Assembly (NCBI GenBank): GCA_946886875.1
Contig: CAMPJN010000235.1
Location: 1 to 6,256 of the forward strand
Source: an uncultured Pseudomonas sp.
GTDB taxonomy: Bacteria; Pseudomonadota; Gammaproteobacteria; Pseudomonadales; Pseudomonadaceae
Direction: 5' to 3'
Length of the DNA stretch: 6,256 nt
Positions 1 to 5,597 of the stretch are shown piece after piece. The stretch's first letter is position 1, and each line of letters starts with the position of its first letter. Both the position numbers and the translations under genes were made by a program. The notes below the pieces were generated by a model. The model was not told where the DNA came from, did no database searches, and saw only the letters and a list, made by a program, of their open reading frames with translations.

Positions 1-2
1 TG

Positions 3-62
3 GAGATCTTCAAGAAGTACAACGCGCTGATGGCCAAGGCGGGGTCGCCGTATCGTTGTTAA
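3..62 (+). CDS. C-terminal fragment of an unidentified protein
   Basis: The reading frame entering from the left edge gives 19 residues ending AGSPYRC and stops at TAA (60-62). The codons are GC-ending and typical of the neighbouring genes, and an intrinsic terminator follows 22 bases later, so this is probably the true end of a + strand gene. Too little is present to name a family. The upstream part lies outside the window. Confidence 0.6.
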   Translation, partial: EIFKKYNALMAKAGSPYRC

Positions 63-84
63 CGTCGCGATACTTCGTGAGCGC

Positions 85-120
85 AATGCCGTTCGCTGAG
101 AACCAGTGAGCGGCATTTTT
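85..120 (+). terminator. Intrinsic terminator of the left-edge gene
   Basis: A 13-bp stem pairs 85-97 with 105-117 around a 7-base loop. All positions pair, two of them as G-U wobbles. The stem runs into TTTTT (116-120). It sits 22 bases after the stop codon of the left-edge gene on the same strand. Confidence 0.8.
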
Positions 121-184
121 GTAGCCCGGATGAAATCCGGGGAAAGTCTAACCGCTGACACCGCTACCGGATTGCATCCAGACT
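121..184. repeat. Degenerate REP-like inverted repeat (GTAGCCCGGAT type)
   Basis: The left arm begins GTAGCCCGGATGAAATCCGG (121-140). The right arm (about 167-184) is its imperfect complement, with CCGGATTGCATCC at its core. GTAGCCCGGATGCAATCCGGG-like palindromes are common extragenic repeats in pseudomonads and other gammaproteobacteria; this identification is from memory, not a search. It abuts the terminator T-tract directly. The right arm has decayed by several bases. A further small hairpin, CCAGA-CTTCGC-TCTGG, lies at 178-193. The remaining stretch to about 294 shows no gene. Confidence 0.6.
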
Positions 185-294
185 TCGCTCTGGTGCCTTG
201 CTTCTTGAGCTGCATCCCTTCAGCCCAGGAATAATGACCGAAGCGCCTAGCGCACGCTGTTCAAAGCAACGGGCACGCAATTATCACAGGCAAC

Positions 295-322
295 AAAAAA
301 CCCGCCGAAGCGGGTTTTCTTT
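295..322 (-). terminator. Intrinsic terminator of the Rsm-like RNA (probably bidirectional)
   Basis: On the minus strand, AAAACCCGC and GCGGGTTTT flank a TTCG tetraloop (stems 318-310 and 305-297), and the T-run continues to 295. The UUCG cap and U6 tail favour the leftward direction. On the + strand the same hairpin is followed by TTTTCTTT (315-322), so it may also stop rightward read-through. Confidence 0.9.
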
Positions 323-406
323 CTGACCATCCAACATCCTGTCGGTAGCCATCCTGGCTATGGTCGATCTTCCTTGATCCTGAGTGCCTCCGTGCGCTCA
401 GTGAAT
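295..406 (-). ncRNA. Rsm-family small RNA (RsmX/Y/Z-like, RsmA/CsrA sponge)
   Basis: The predicted leftward transcript is about 112 nt, close to known Rsm RNAs (roughly 110-130 nt). It carries six GGA motifs, seen as TCC on the + strand at 330, 337, 352, 371, 378 and 389. Four consecutive hairpins expose GGA in the loop. H1 (401-380) is CTGAG/CTCAG plus two GC pairs with one C-A mismatch, loop ACGGAG. H2 (379-366) is GATC/GATC, loop AAGGAA. H3 (360-346) is TAGCC/GGCTA, loop AGGAT. H4 (345-331) is CCGACA-GGA-TGTTGG, whose ACAGGATGT matches the CsrA/RsmA SELEX core. GACCA (365-361) can pair with TGGTC (329-325) to enclose H3 and H4. The RNA ends in a UUCG-capped terminator. Such RNAs titrate RsmA/RsmE and relieve repression of secondary metabolism, biofilm and secretion genes. 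I cannot say which paralogue this is. No ORF explains the region. The 5' end is inferred from a -10-like box. Confidence 0.88.
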
Positions 407-412
407 GGGGTT

Positions 413-418
413 AGATTA
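413..418 (-). promoter_or_regulatory. Putative -10 box of the Rsm-like RNA
   Basis: The minus strand reads TAATCT (418-413), followed 6 bases later by an A at 406 that I take as the start. At 16-18 bases upstream only weak -35 matches exist (for example CTGTCG), as expected for a promoter that depends on an activator such as GacA. This was placed by inspection only. Confidence 0.45.
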
Positions 419-462
419 GTGGCCAAGCCCCGTAAGCGACAGAGCCAAACGCCGCTGGGGTT

Positions 463-480
463 TGTAAGACATTCGCTATA
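463..480 (-). promoter_or_regulatory. Putative GacA upstream activating sequence (half-degenerate)
   Basis: The minus strand reads TATAGC-GAATGT-CTTACA. The consensus for GacA-controlled rsm promoters is TGTAAG-N6-CTTACA. The right half matches 6/6 and the left half 3/6. The centre is about 65 bases upstream of the predicted start at 406, the usual distance for this element. A second GTAAG half-site (CGTAAG, 431-436, + strand) lies exactly 32 bases, about three helical turns, from TGTAAG (463-468). Confidence 0.5.
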
Positions 481-565
481 GAGGGCACGCCGGCAGGGCA
501 GTCGATAGGCCTTTGTGCGCGAGCCAATAGGCAACAACGCCCCGGCATGGCTATGATCGGAGCCC

Positions 566-967
566 ATGACAGCCTCCTTGCCGATCCGCCAAACCTGTCC
601 CCCGGGTCTCTGCACCTGCGAGCTCGAACGTCTGCTGGAAACCCCAGGCGCCGATACGCGCATCCTGCTGCTGACCCGCCAGGAGGAGAAGCGCCTGCTC
701 GAACGTCTGGAAAACCTGCAAAGCCTGGCCGATCTTGAAAAGATCCAGCAACGCCTCTATGAGCAACTTGGCATCCGTTTGAGCGTCGCCCCCGGCTTCA
801 ACGAAGTGCGCAGCATGCGCGGCATCGCCATCCAGATCGAAGAACTCCCCGGCCTCTGCCGCAAAACCCGCCAGGCCATCCCCGCCGCGATCCGTCGCGG
901 CCTGGAGAAACGCCCGGAAATCGCCTACCGATTGCTCGACGCCCACGACCTGTTTCGCGATAGCTGA
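566..967 (+). CDS. Conserved hypothetical protein with N-terminal CX4CXC cysteine cluster
   Basis: A 133-residue soluble protein of unknown function. Residues 10-18 (TCPPGLCTC) carry Cys11, Cys16 and Cys18, and a fourth cysteine is Cys98 in PGLCRKTRQ. Residues about 35-68 are highly charged and predicted helical (RQEEKRLLERLE and following). The rest, with APGFNEVRS and a basic C-terminal helix, looks like a compact small domain. There is no signal peptide or membrane segment. The cysteine spacing could bind a metal, but this is inference. Start ATG 566 has GGAG at 559-562, only 3 bases away. An upstream ATG at 547 is in a different frame. It diverges from the Rsm-like RNA and converges on the sulfide operon. 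Codon usage is consistent with a real gene. I recall similar proteins in Pseudomonas annotated only as hypothetical; this is unverified. Confidence 0.75.
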   Translation: MTASLPIRQTCPPGLCTCELERLLETPGADTRILLLTRQEEKRLLERLENLQSLADLEKIQQRLYEQLGIRLSVAPGFNEVRSMRGIAIQIEELPGLCRKTRQAIPAAIRRGLEKRPEIAYRLLDAHDLFRDS

Positions 968-1026
968 ACCGCGCCGAGCGGTTCGAGCGCTGTGGCGGCG
1001 GTTACCGGCGCATGGGCAGTTTTCAT
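925..1026 (-). CDS. Possible 33-aa mini-ORF coupled to the SulP gene
   Basis: Directly after the transporter, the minus strand reads TGATG, so the SulP stop and a new ATG (1026-1024) overlap by one base. An AAGGAA Shine-Dalgarno (1038-1033) lies 6 bases upstream, inside the last SulP codons. The 33-residue product begins MKTAHAPVTAAT and ends at TAG (925). It has no recognisable domain. Its last 43 bases are antisense to the end of the 133-aa gene. Coupling and ribosome site favour translation, but it could be a chance ORF or the stub of a lost downstream operon gene. Confidence 0.3.
   Translation of the reverse strand: MKTAHAPVTAATALEPLGAVQLSRNRSWASSNR
966..984. other. Stem-loop between convergent genes
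   Basis: GAACCGC (966-972) pairs perfectly with GCGGTTC (978-984) around a 5-base loop, overlapping the stop codon of the 133-aa gene. No T-tract follows on either strand, so it is a poor intrinsic terminator. It may instead protect 3' ends or pause transcription from both convergent units. Confidence 0.35.
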
Positions 1027-2804
1027 CAGCGTTTCCTTGCGCTGTGCTCCGGTGTATCGGCGCGTTGTCGGCCTTGCTCCAGGGTTTGCTGGGCGATCTG
1101 CGGTGCCAGGGTTTTCAGGGCCTCGAACTGGCTGATAAACACCTGCCCGCCGAAGTCTTCGAGAAAGTTTGAGCGGCGCAGCTGATCCATCACCGGGCCT
1201 TTCACCTCGGACAGGTGCAACTGCACGCCGGCCGTGCGCAGGCGCTCGACTATGGCCTCCAGCGAGTCCAGGGCGCTGGCGTCGATCAGGTTGACCCCCG
1301 AGCACATCAGCACCAGATGGCGGACCTGTGGCCGGCTGACGATCAACTCGCCAATGCGGTCTTCCAGGTAGCGCGCATTGGGGAAGTACAGGCTCTCGTC
1401 GACTCGCAGCGACAGTACGTTGGGCGACTCGATCACGGCGAAGCGTTCGACGTTGCGAAAATGCTCGCTGCCCGGCACCTGGCCGACCACGGCCATATGC
1501 GGCTGGCTGGTACGCCAGAGAAACAGCAGCAGCGACAGGCCGACGCCGAGCAGGATGCCGGCCTCCACGCCGATCAGCAGCACGCCGAGGATGGTCGCCA
1601 GCTGCGCCGCGCCGTCCTGCCGCGAGTAGCGCCAGGTGCGGCGCAACGAACCGAGATCGACCAGGCTGAGCACGGCGACGATGATGGTGGCGGCCAGCAC
1701 CGCCTGGGGCAGGTTGTGCAGCAAGGGCGTCAGCAGCATCACGCTCAACGCGATGCCGGCGGCGGTGAATACTCCGGCCATGGGGGTTTGCGCACCGGCG
1801 TCGTAGTTGACCACCGAACGGGCGAAGCCGCCGGTGACCGGGAAGCCGCCGCTGAATGCCGCGCCGAGATTGGCCGCGCCGAGGCCGAGCAGTTCGTTAT
1901 CGGGCTCGATGCGCTGGCGTCGTTTGGCGGCCAGGGTCTGGCCTACGGAGACCGATTCGACGAAGCCCACCAGGCTGATCAGCAGCGCCGCCGGCAGCAG
2001 TTGCAGGGCCAGGCCAAGGTCCAGCGTCGGCAGGGTCAAGCCCGGTAGCCCTTGGGGAACGCTACCGACCACCTTGACCCCGGCCTGATCCAACTGCAGC
2101 AGCGATACCACGACTATGGCGACAATGATCGCCAGCACCGGCCCGGCCTTGGCCAGATTGCCAGCCATAGGCGCGGACAGTCCCAGACGCTGCAGCAGCG
2201 GCTTCAGGCGCGCGCGCGCCCACCACAGCCAGGCCAGACTGAGCAGGCCGATCAGCAGGGTCGGCCAATGCGTCATCGACAGGCTCTGCCAGAGCTGCGG
2301 CAGGATCTGCCGCAGGCTCTCGCCGGAGACCGATACGCCGAGCAAGTGCTTGAGCTGACCGACTGCGATCAAAATCCCCGAGGCGCTGATAAAGCCGGAC
2401 ACCACCGGGTGGCTGAGGAAGTTGGCGAGAAAGCCCAGGCGTAGCAGGGCCATCAGGGCGAGCAGCAGGCCCGACAACAGCGCCAGCAGCATGGCGGCGC
2501 CGACGTATTCGGCGCTGCCGGCGGGGAACAACGGTGCCAGCGCCGCGGCCGTCATCAGCGACACCACCGCCACCGGGCCTACAGCCAGGGTGCGGCTGGA
2601 GCCGAACAGCGCATAGGCCAGCAGCGGCAGGATGCTCGCATACAGGCCGGTTACCGGCGGCAGGCCGGCGAGCATGGCGTAGGCCAGGCTCTGCGGTATC
2701 AGCATCAGCGTCACTATCAGCGCTGCCAGGCCATCCTGGGCGGCGCTGCTGCGGTCGTAGCGTCGCCCCCAGTCCAGGCACGGCAGCCAGTGGCTCAGTT
2801 TCAT
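1026..2804 (-). CDS. SulP (SLC26)-family anion transporter with C-terminal STAS domain
   Basis: A 592-residue inner-membrane protein of normal SulP length. Residues about 25-430 are a chain of hydrophobic helices with SulP hallmarks: IPQSLAYAMLAGLPPVTGLY (36-55), a following LFGSSRTLAVGPVAV stretch (67-80), FVESVSVGQ (281-289), and GGFPVTGGFARSVVNYDAGA (319-338). Residues about 465-575 form a STAS domain, including NLIDASALDSL (505-515) with Ser510 where anti-sigma-antagonist-like proteins carry a phosphorylatable Ser/Thr. The family moves sulfate, bicarbonate, dicarboxylates or other anions, and the substrate cannot be read from sequence. As third gene of a sulfide-oxidation operon, a sulfur oxyanion (sulfate, sulfite or thiosulfate) is the natural guess, with direction unknown. 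Start ATG 2804 overlaps the SQR stop as ATGA, and AAGGAA (2818-2813) lies 8 bases upstream, so translation is coupled. Confidence 0.92.
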   Translation of the reverse strand: MKLSHWLPCLDWGRRYDRSSAAQDGLAALIVTLMLIPQSLAYAMLAGLPPVTGLYASILPLLAYALFGSSRTLAVGPVAVVSLMTAAALAPLFPAGSAEYVGAAMLLALLSGLLLALMALLRLGFLANFLSHPVVSGFISASGILIAVGQLKHLLGVSVSGESLRQILPQLWQSLSMTHWPTLLIGLLSLAWLWWARARLKPLLQRLGLSAPMAGNLAKAGPVLAIIVAIVVVSLLQLDQAGVKVVGSVPQGLPGLTLPTLDLGLALQLLPAALLISLVGFVESVSVGQTLAAKRRQRIEPDNELLGLGAANLGAAFSGGFPVTGGFARSVVNYDAGAQTPMAGVFTAAGIALSVMLLTPLLHNLPQAVLAATIIVAVLSLVDLGSLRRTWRYSRQDGAAQLATILGVLLIGVEAGILLGVGLSLLLFLWRTSQPHMAVVGQVPGSEHFRNVERFAVIESPNVLSLRVDESLYFPNARYLEDRIGELIVSRPQVRHLVLMCSGVNLIDASALDSLEAIVERLRTAGVQLHLSEVKGPVMDQLRRSNFLEDFGGQVFISQFEALKTLAPQIAQQTLEQGRQRADTPEHSARKR

Positions 2805-4543
2805 TTGCCCGGTTCCTTGCCGAAGTCGCAGGCGGCCGGGGCTTCCACCGGCAGCGGTTCATGGGGCAGGCGCTTGGGCCCCGCCAGCCATTCGTGGCCA
2901 CGCAGCATCAGGTCGAAGTAGATGCCAGGCATCGCCTTCACCTTCAGCTCCCAGGCCAGGCGCCGCGGTATGACGGGGTCTAGGGGGAAGGTCGGCAGCA
3001 GCTTGCCGCCGTAGCCGAACTCGGCCAGCACCACCTTGCCGCGCTCGACGGTCAGCGGGCAGGAACCATAGCCATCGTATAGCGCCCGCGGGCCCTTGCC
3101 GGCGAGGACCGAGATGACGTTTTCCGCCACTACCGGTGCCTGCTTGCGCACCGCGGCGGCGGTCTTGGCATTGGGCGCGGCGCAGACGTCGCCGAGGCTG
3201 AATATATTGCCGAAGCGCGGATGGCGCAGGGTTTCGTGGTCGGCTTCGACCCAGCCGTCGGCGTTGGCCAACGGGCTCTGGCGGATAAACTCCGGAGCGC
3301 GCTGGGCGGGTACGGCATGCAGGAAATCGAAGGATTTTTCGAGGGTCTGGCTGTTGCCCGCGGCATCGACCTGCTTGAACCAGGCTTTACGGGCCGGGCC
3401 GTCGACCGCGCTCAGGGTGGTGTTGAAGTCGAGTTGTACGCCGTAGTCTTCGACGTACTTCATCAGCGGCGGGACGAAAGCCGGCACGCTGAACAGCACC
3501 GCCCCGGCCGAGCAGAACTCCACGTCGATATCCTTCAGCACGCCTTCTTTGCGCCACCAGTCGCAGGACAGGTACATGGCTTTCTGCGGCGCGCCGGCGC
3601 ATTTGATCGGCATCGGCGGCTGAGTGAACAGCGCGCGACCGTGACGCAGGTTCTGCACCAGCTGCCAGGTATAGGGGGCCAGCTCGAACTGGTAGTTGGA
3701 GGTGACGCCGTGTTTACCCAGGGTTTCCTTGAGCCCTTCGACCGCATCCCAGTGCAGGCTCAAGCCGGGGCAGACGATCAGGGTGCGATAACCCACCCGG
3801 GCGCCGTCTTCTAGCACCACACGCTGTTGCTCGGCTTCGAAGCCGGCCACCGCTGCGCGAATCCACTGTGCGCCACGGGGTATGCAGTGCGCCATCGGCC
3901 GTTCGGTGCGGGCGCGGTCGAAGACGCCAGCGCCGACCAGGGTCCAGCCCGGCTGGTAGTAGTGCTGTTCGCGCGGTTCTACCACGGCGATGCGCAGGTG
4001 CGGATCACGCCGCAACAGGCTCGCGGTTACCGCACAGCCGGCCGCGCCGCCACCGACCACCAGCACGTCATAGCGTTGGGTCGGCGTGGTCGCGGCCTGG
4101 GGAATCGATACCGGGGCTTTCTGCCAGCGTTGCTCCAGACGTGGGGCCAGACCGGCCAGGTCATAGCCGTGAGTGCGCGCCGTATTCAGCAGCGTCAGCG
4201 GGTCCAGGTGATGGGCTTCGCTCAGCGCCCAGAGGCTGGTGGAACGGGTGCCGGTGCGGCAGAACGCCAATACCGGGCCACGTACCTGAGCGAGTAGCTC
4301 GGCGAATGCAGCCACGTCGTTCTCGCCGATCTGGCCGGAAATGACGGGCAGGTAGTGGTAGTCCAGCCCGCTGGCTTGCGCCGCCGCCTGTATCTCGGCC
4401 GAAGTGGGTTGGCCTTCGCCCTCGCCATCCGGACGGTTGTTGATCAGGCTGCGATAACCTGCGGCGGCCAGGGCGCCCATGTCCGCCGGTTGCATTTGCG
4501 CGGCCACGGCGAGGAAGGGTGTCAGGCGTTTCAGCGATTCCAT
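2801..4543 (-). CDS. sqr: DUF442 rhodanese/phosphatase-like domain fused to type II sulfide:quinone oxidoreductase
   Basis: A 580-residue two-domain protein. Residues about 1-135 are a DUF442 (Blh/TIGR01244-type) domain with active loop FCRTGTRS (94-101). Residues about 155-560 are a flavoprotein: the FAD dinucleotide motif VVGGGAAGC (162-170) with Glu189 ending the second strand, then YYQPGWTLVGAG (195-206), PIKCAGAPQKAMYLSC (312-327) and SLGDVCAAPNAKTAAA (449-464). Cys315 and Cys454 correspond to the two redox cysteines of SQOR-type enzymes. YDGYGSCPL and the amphipathic tail FPLDPVIPRRLAWELK to MLRGHEWL match the membrane-attaching C-terminus of type II SQR. The enzyme oxidises H2S, passes electrons to quinone and hands sulfane sulfur to glutathione or another acceptor. 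GAGGTG (4554-4549), overlapping the PDO stop, lies 5 bases before ATG 4543. In database pipelines such fusions are often called bifunctional tyrosine phosphatase/FAD oxidoreductase, which I think is misleading here. Confidence 0.9.
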   Translation of the reverse strand: MESLKRLTPFLAVAAQMQPADMGALAAAGYRSLINNRPDGEGEGQPTSAEIQAAAQASGLDYHYLPVISGQIGENDVAAFAELLAQVRGPVLAFCRTGTRSTSLWALSEAHHLDPLTLLNTARTHGYDLAGLAPRLEQRWQKAPVSIPQAATTPTQRYDVLVVGGGAAGCAVTASLLRRDPHLRIAVVEPREQHYYQPGWTLVGAGVFDRARTERPMAHCIPRGAQWIRAAVAGFEAEQQRVVLEDGARVGYRTLIVCPGLSLHWDAVEGLKETLGKHGVTSNYQFELAPYTWQLVQNLRHGRALFTQPPMPIKCAGAPQKAMYLSCDWWRKEGVLKDIDVEFCSAGAVLFSVPAFVPPLMKYVEDYGVQLDFNTTLSAVDGPARKAWFKQVDAAGNSQTLEKSFDFLHAVPAQRAPEFIRQSPLANADGWVEADHETLRHPRFGNIFSLGDVCAAPNAKTAAAVRKQAPVVAENVISVLAGKGPRALYDGYGSCPLTVERGKVVLAEFGYGGKLLPTFPLDPVIPRRLAWELKVKAMPGIYFDLMLRGHEWLAGPKRLPHEPLPVEAPAACDFGKEPGK

Positions 4544-4548
4544 GGTGT

Positions 4549-4555
4549 CACCTCA
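4549..4555 (-). promoter_or_regulatory. Shine-Dalgarno embedded in the PDO stop codon
   Basis: The minus strand reads TGAGGTG: the TGA stop of the dioxygenase is part of the GAGGTG ribosome site of the SQR gene, 5 bases before its ATG. A ribosome ending PDO is thus placed on the next start, which supports a fixed PDO:SQR ratio. Confidence 0.8.
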
Positions 4556-5416
4556 GAGCACGTCCAAGGGGATTTTCAGGTAGCGGGTGCCGTTGTCCTC
4601 GGCCGGTGGTAGCTGCCCGGCGCGCATATTCACCTGCACCGACGGCAGGATCAGGGTCGGCATCCCCAGGGTGGCGTCACGGGCGCTGCGCATGGCGACG
4701 AAAGCGGCCTCGTCGATCCCCTCATGCACATGCACGTTGTGCTCGCGCTCCTCGGCGATGGTGGTCTGGTTGCGGAAGTCATCGCGCCCCGGAGCCTTGT
4801 AGTCGTGGCACATAAACAGCTGTGTTGTGTCCGGTAGTTCGAACAGCTTGCGGATCGACTGGAACAGCGTGCGCGCATCGCCGCCCGGGAAGTCGCAGCG
4901 CGCCGTGCCGTAGTCGGGCATGAACAGGGTATCGCCGACGAAAGCGGCATTGCCGATCAGGTAAGTCATGCACGCCGGCGTATGCCCTGGGGTGTGGATG
5001 GCCCGGGCCTCGATGGCGCCGACCTGGAAGCTATCGCCATCCTTGAACAGCTGATCGAACTGGCGGCCATCGGTGGCGAACTCGGTACCGGCGTTGAACA
5101 GCTTGCCGAAGGTGTTCTGCACGATGGTGATGTTCTCGCCGATCGCCAAGCGACCGCCCAGTTCGCGCTTGAGATAGGACGCCGCCGACAGGTGGTCGGC
5201 ATGCACGTGGGTTTCCAACAGCCAATCCACCTGCAGCTGGTTGTTCTTCACATACTCGATCAAACGGTCGGCGCTCTGGTGCGAGGTGCGCCCGGCAGCG
5301 GGGTCGTAGTCAAGTACCGAGTCGACGATGGCGCAGCGTTTGCTGCCGGGGTCTGTCACCACGTAGCTGTAGGTAAAGGTAGCGGGATCAAAAAATGCTT
5401 CGACGTTCGCTTGCAT
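4553..5416 (-). CDS. pdo: Persulfide dioxygenase, ETHE1-like metallo-beta-lactamase fold
   Basis: A 287-residue cytoplasmic enzyme. The metallo-beta-lactamase motif THVHADH occupies 69-75. By alignment with human ETHE1, the single Fe(II) is held by His70, His145 (in TPGHTP, 142-147) and Asp162 (in VGDTLF, 160-165). GTARCDFPGGD (170-180) matches the GRTDF region that follows in ETHE1, and HDY (204-206) is the next conserved block. ETHE1-type enzymes convert glutathione persulfide plus O2 to sulfite and glutathione. The C-terminus (about 210-287), with AEEREHNVHV and LPSVQVNMRAGQLPP, is longer than in ETHE1 and resembles the Blh/PDO group of proteobacteria, though Blh itself carries a DUF442 domain that here sits on the SQR. 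Start ATG 5416 has GAGGAG (5429-5424) at 7 bases. It is the first gene of the operon. A plain glyoxalase II is unlikely, because the second metal-site pattern and the context fit PDO better. Confidence 0.9.
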   Translation of the reverse strand: MQANVEAFFDPATFTYSYVVTDPGSKRCAIVDSVLDYDPAAGRTSHQSADRLIEYVKNNQLQVDWLLETHVHADHLSAASYLKRELGGRLAIGENITIVQNTFGKLFNAGTEFATDGRQFDQLFKDGDSFQVGAIEARAIHTPGHTPACMTYLIGNAAFVGDTLFMPDYGTARCDFPGGDARTLFQSIRKLFELPDTTQLFMCHDYKAPGRDDFRNQTTIAEEREHNVHVHEGIDEAAFVAMRSARDATLGMPTLILPSVQVNMRAGQLPPAEDNGTRYLKIPLDVL

Positions 5417-5431
5417 GATCGTTCTCCTCGT

Positions 5432-5447
5432 ATACCCCTGTGGGTAT
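5432..5447. promoter_or_regulatory. CsoR/CstR-like operator upstream of the sulfide operon
   Basis: ATACCC-CTGT-GGGTAT is a perfect 6-bp inverted repeat with a 4-base spacer, set in an AT-rich flank (TTTAATTAA follows at 5446-5454). AT-rich ends around facing C and G tracts are typical of operators of the DUF156 family (CsoR copper sensors, CstR persulfide sensors). It ends 15 bases from the PDO start codon, just upstream of its ribosome site, so a bound repressor could block RNA polymerase. With SQR and PDO downstream, a persulfide-sensing CstR-like repressor is the best guess. The regulator gene is not in the window. Confidence 0.6.
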
Positions 5448-5479
5448 TTAATTAAGGAAGAGCGTAACTATTTTTATGT

Positions 5480-5491
5480 TCTATGCATAGA
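5480..5491. promoter_or_regulatory. 12-bp perfect palindrome in the operon promoter region
   Basis: TCTATGCATAGA is a perfect palindrome about 65 bases upstream of the PDO start codon. On the minus strand it lies between TTTTTT (5501-5496) and TAAAAA further down, which are poor -35/-10 candidates about 17 bases apart. It may be a second regulator site or chance symmetry in AT-rich DNA. Confidence 0.35.
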
Positions 5492-5569
5492 CTAAAAAAG
5501 CATAAGTGTTTGCGAGGTGGTCCCAGGCGGCCATATAGAAATGCAGCCGACTGATAAATATGTTTTTTA

Positions 5570-5584
5570 CAGGTTTTTAACCTG
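5570..5584. other. Small stem-loop CAGGTT-TTT-AACCTG
   Basis: A perfect 6-bp stem (5570-5575 with 5579-5584) and a 3-base loop, preceded by T6 (5563-5568). The T-run is on the wrong side for a + strand terminator, and no transcript is known to end here. CCCAGG (5522-5527) and CCTGGG (5581-5586) also form a longer-range inverted repeat. Confidence 0.25.
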
Positions 5585-5597
5585 GGCTATACGGGCC

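Noticed and set aside
234..326. 30-aa + strand frame after AGGAATAATG
   Set aside because: It reads straight through the terminator hairpin at 297-318 and has no conserved features; the SD-like AGGA is likely chance.
358..663. 101-aa minus-strand frame across the small RNA promoter
   Set aside because: Its composition is not protein-like, its end overlaps the Rsm-like RNA, and the + strand gene at 566 explains the coding signal.
1215..2048. 277-aa + strand frame inside the SulP gene
   Set aside because: The product is Gln/His/Arg-rich, typical of the antisense of GC-rich membrane-protein codons, while the opposite strand encodes a complete SulP protein.
2062..2901. 279-aa minus-strand frame overlapping SulP and SQR
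   Set aside because: It is an alternative frame rich in Arg, Pro, Gly and Ala with no motif, covering the ends of two well-supported genes.
5515..5535. Sigma-54-like TGGGAC...CGCAA on the minus strand
   Set aside because: The GG to GC spacing is 8-9 bases instead of the required 10, so it cannot be a -24/-12 promoter.
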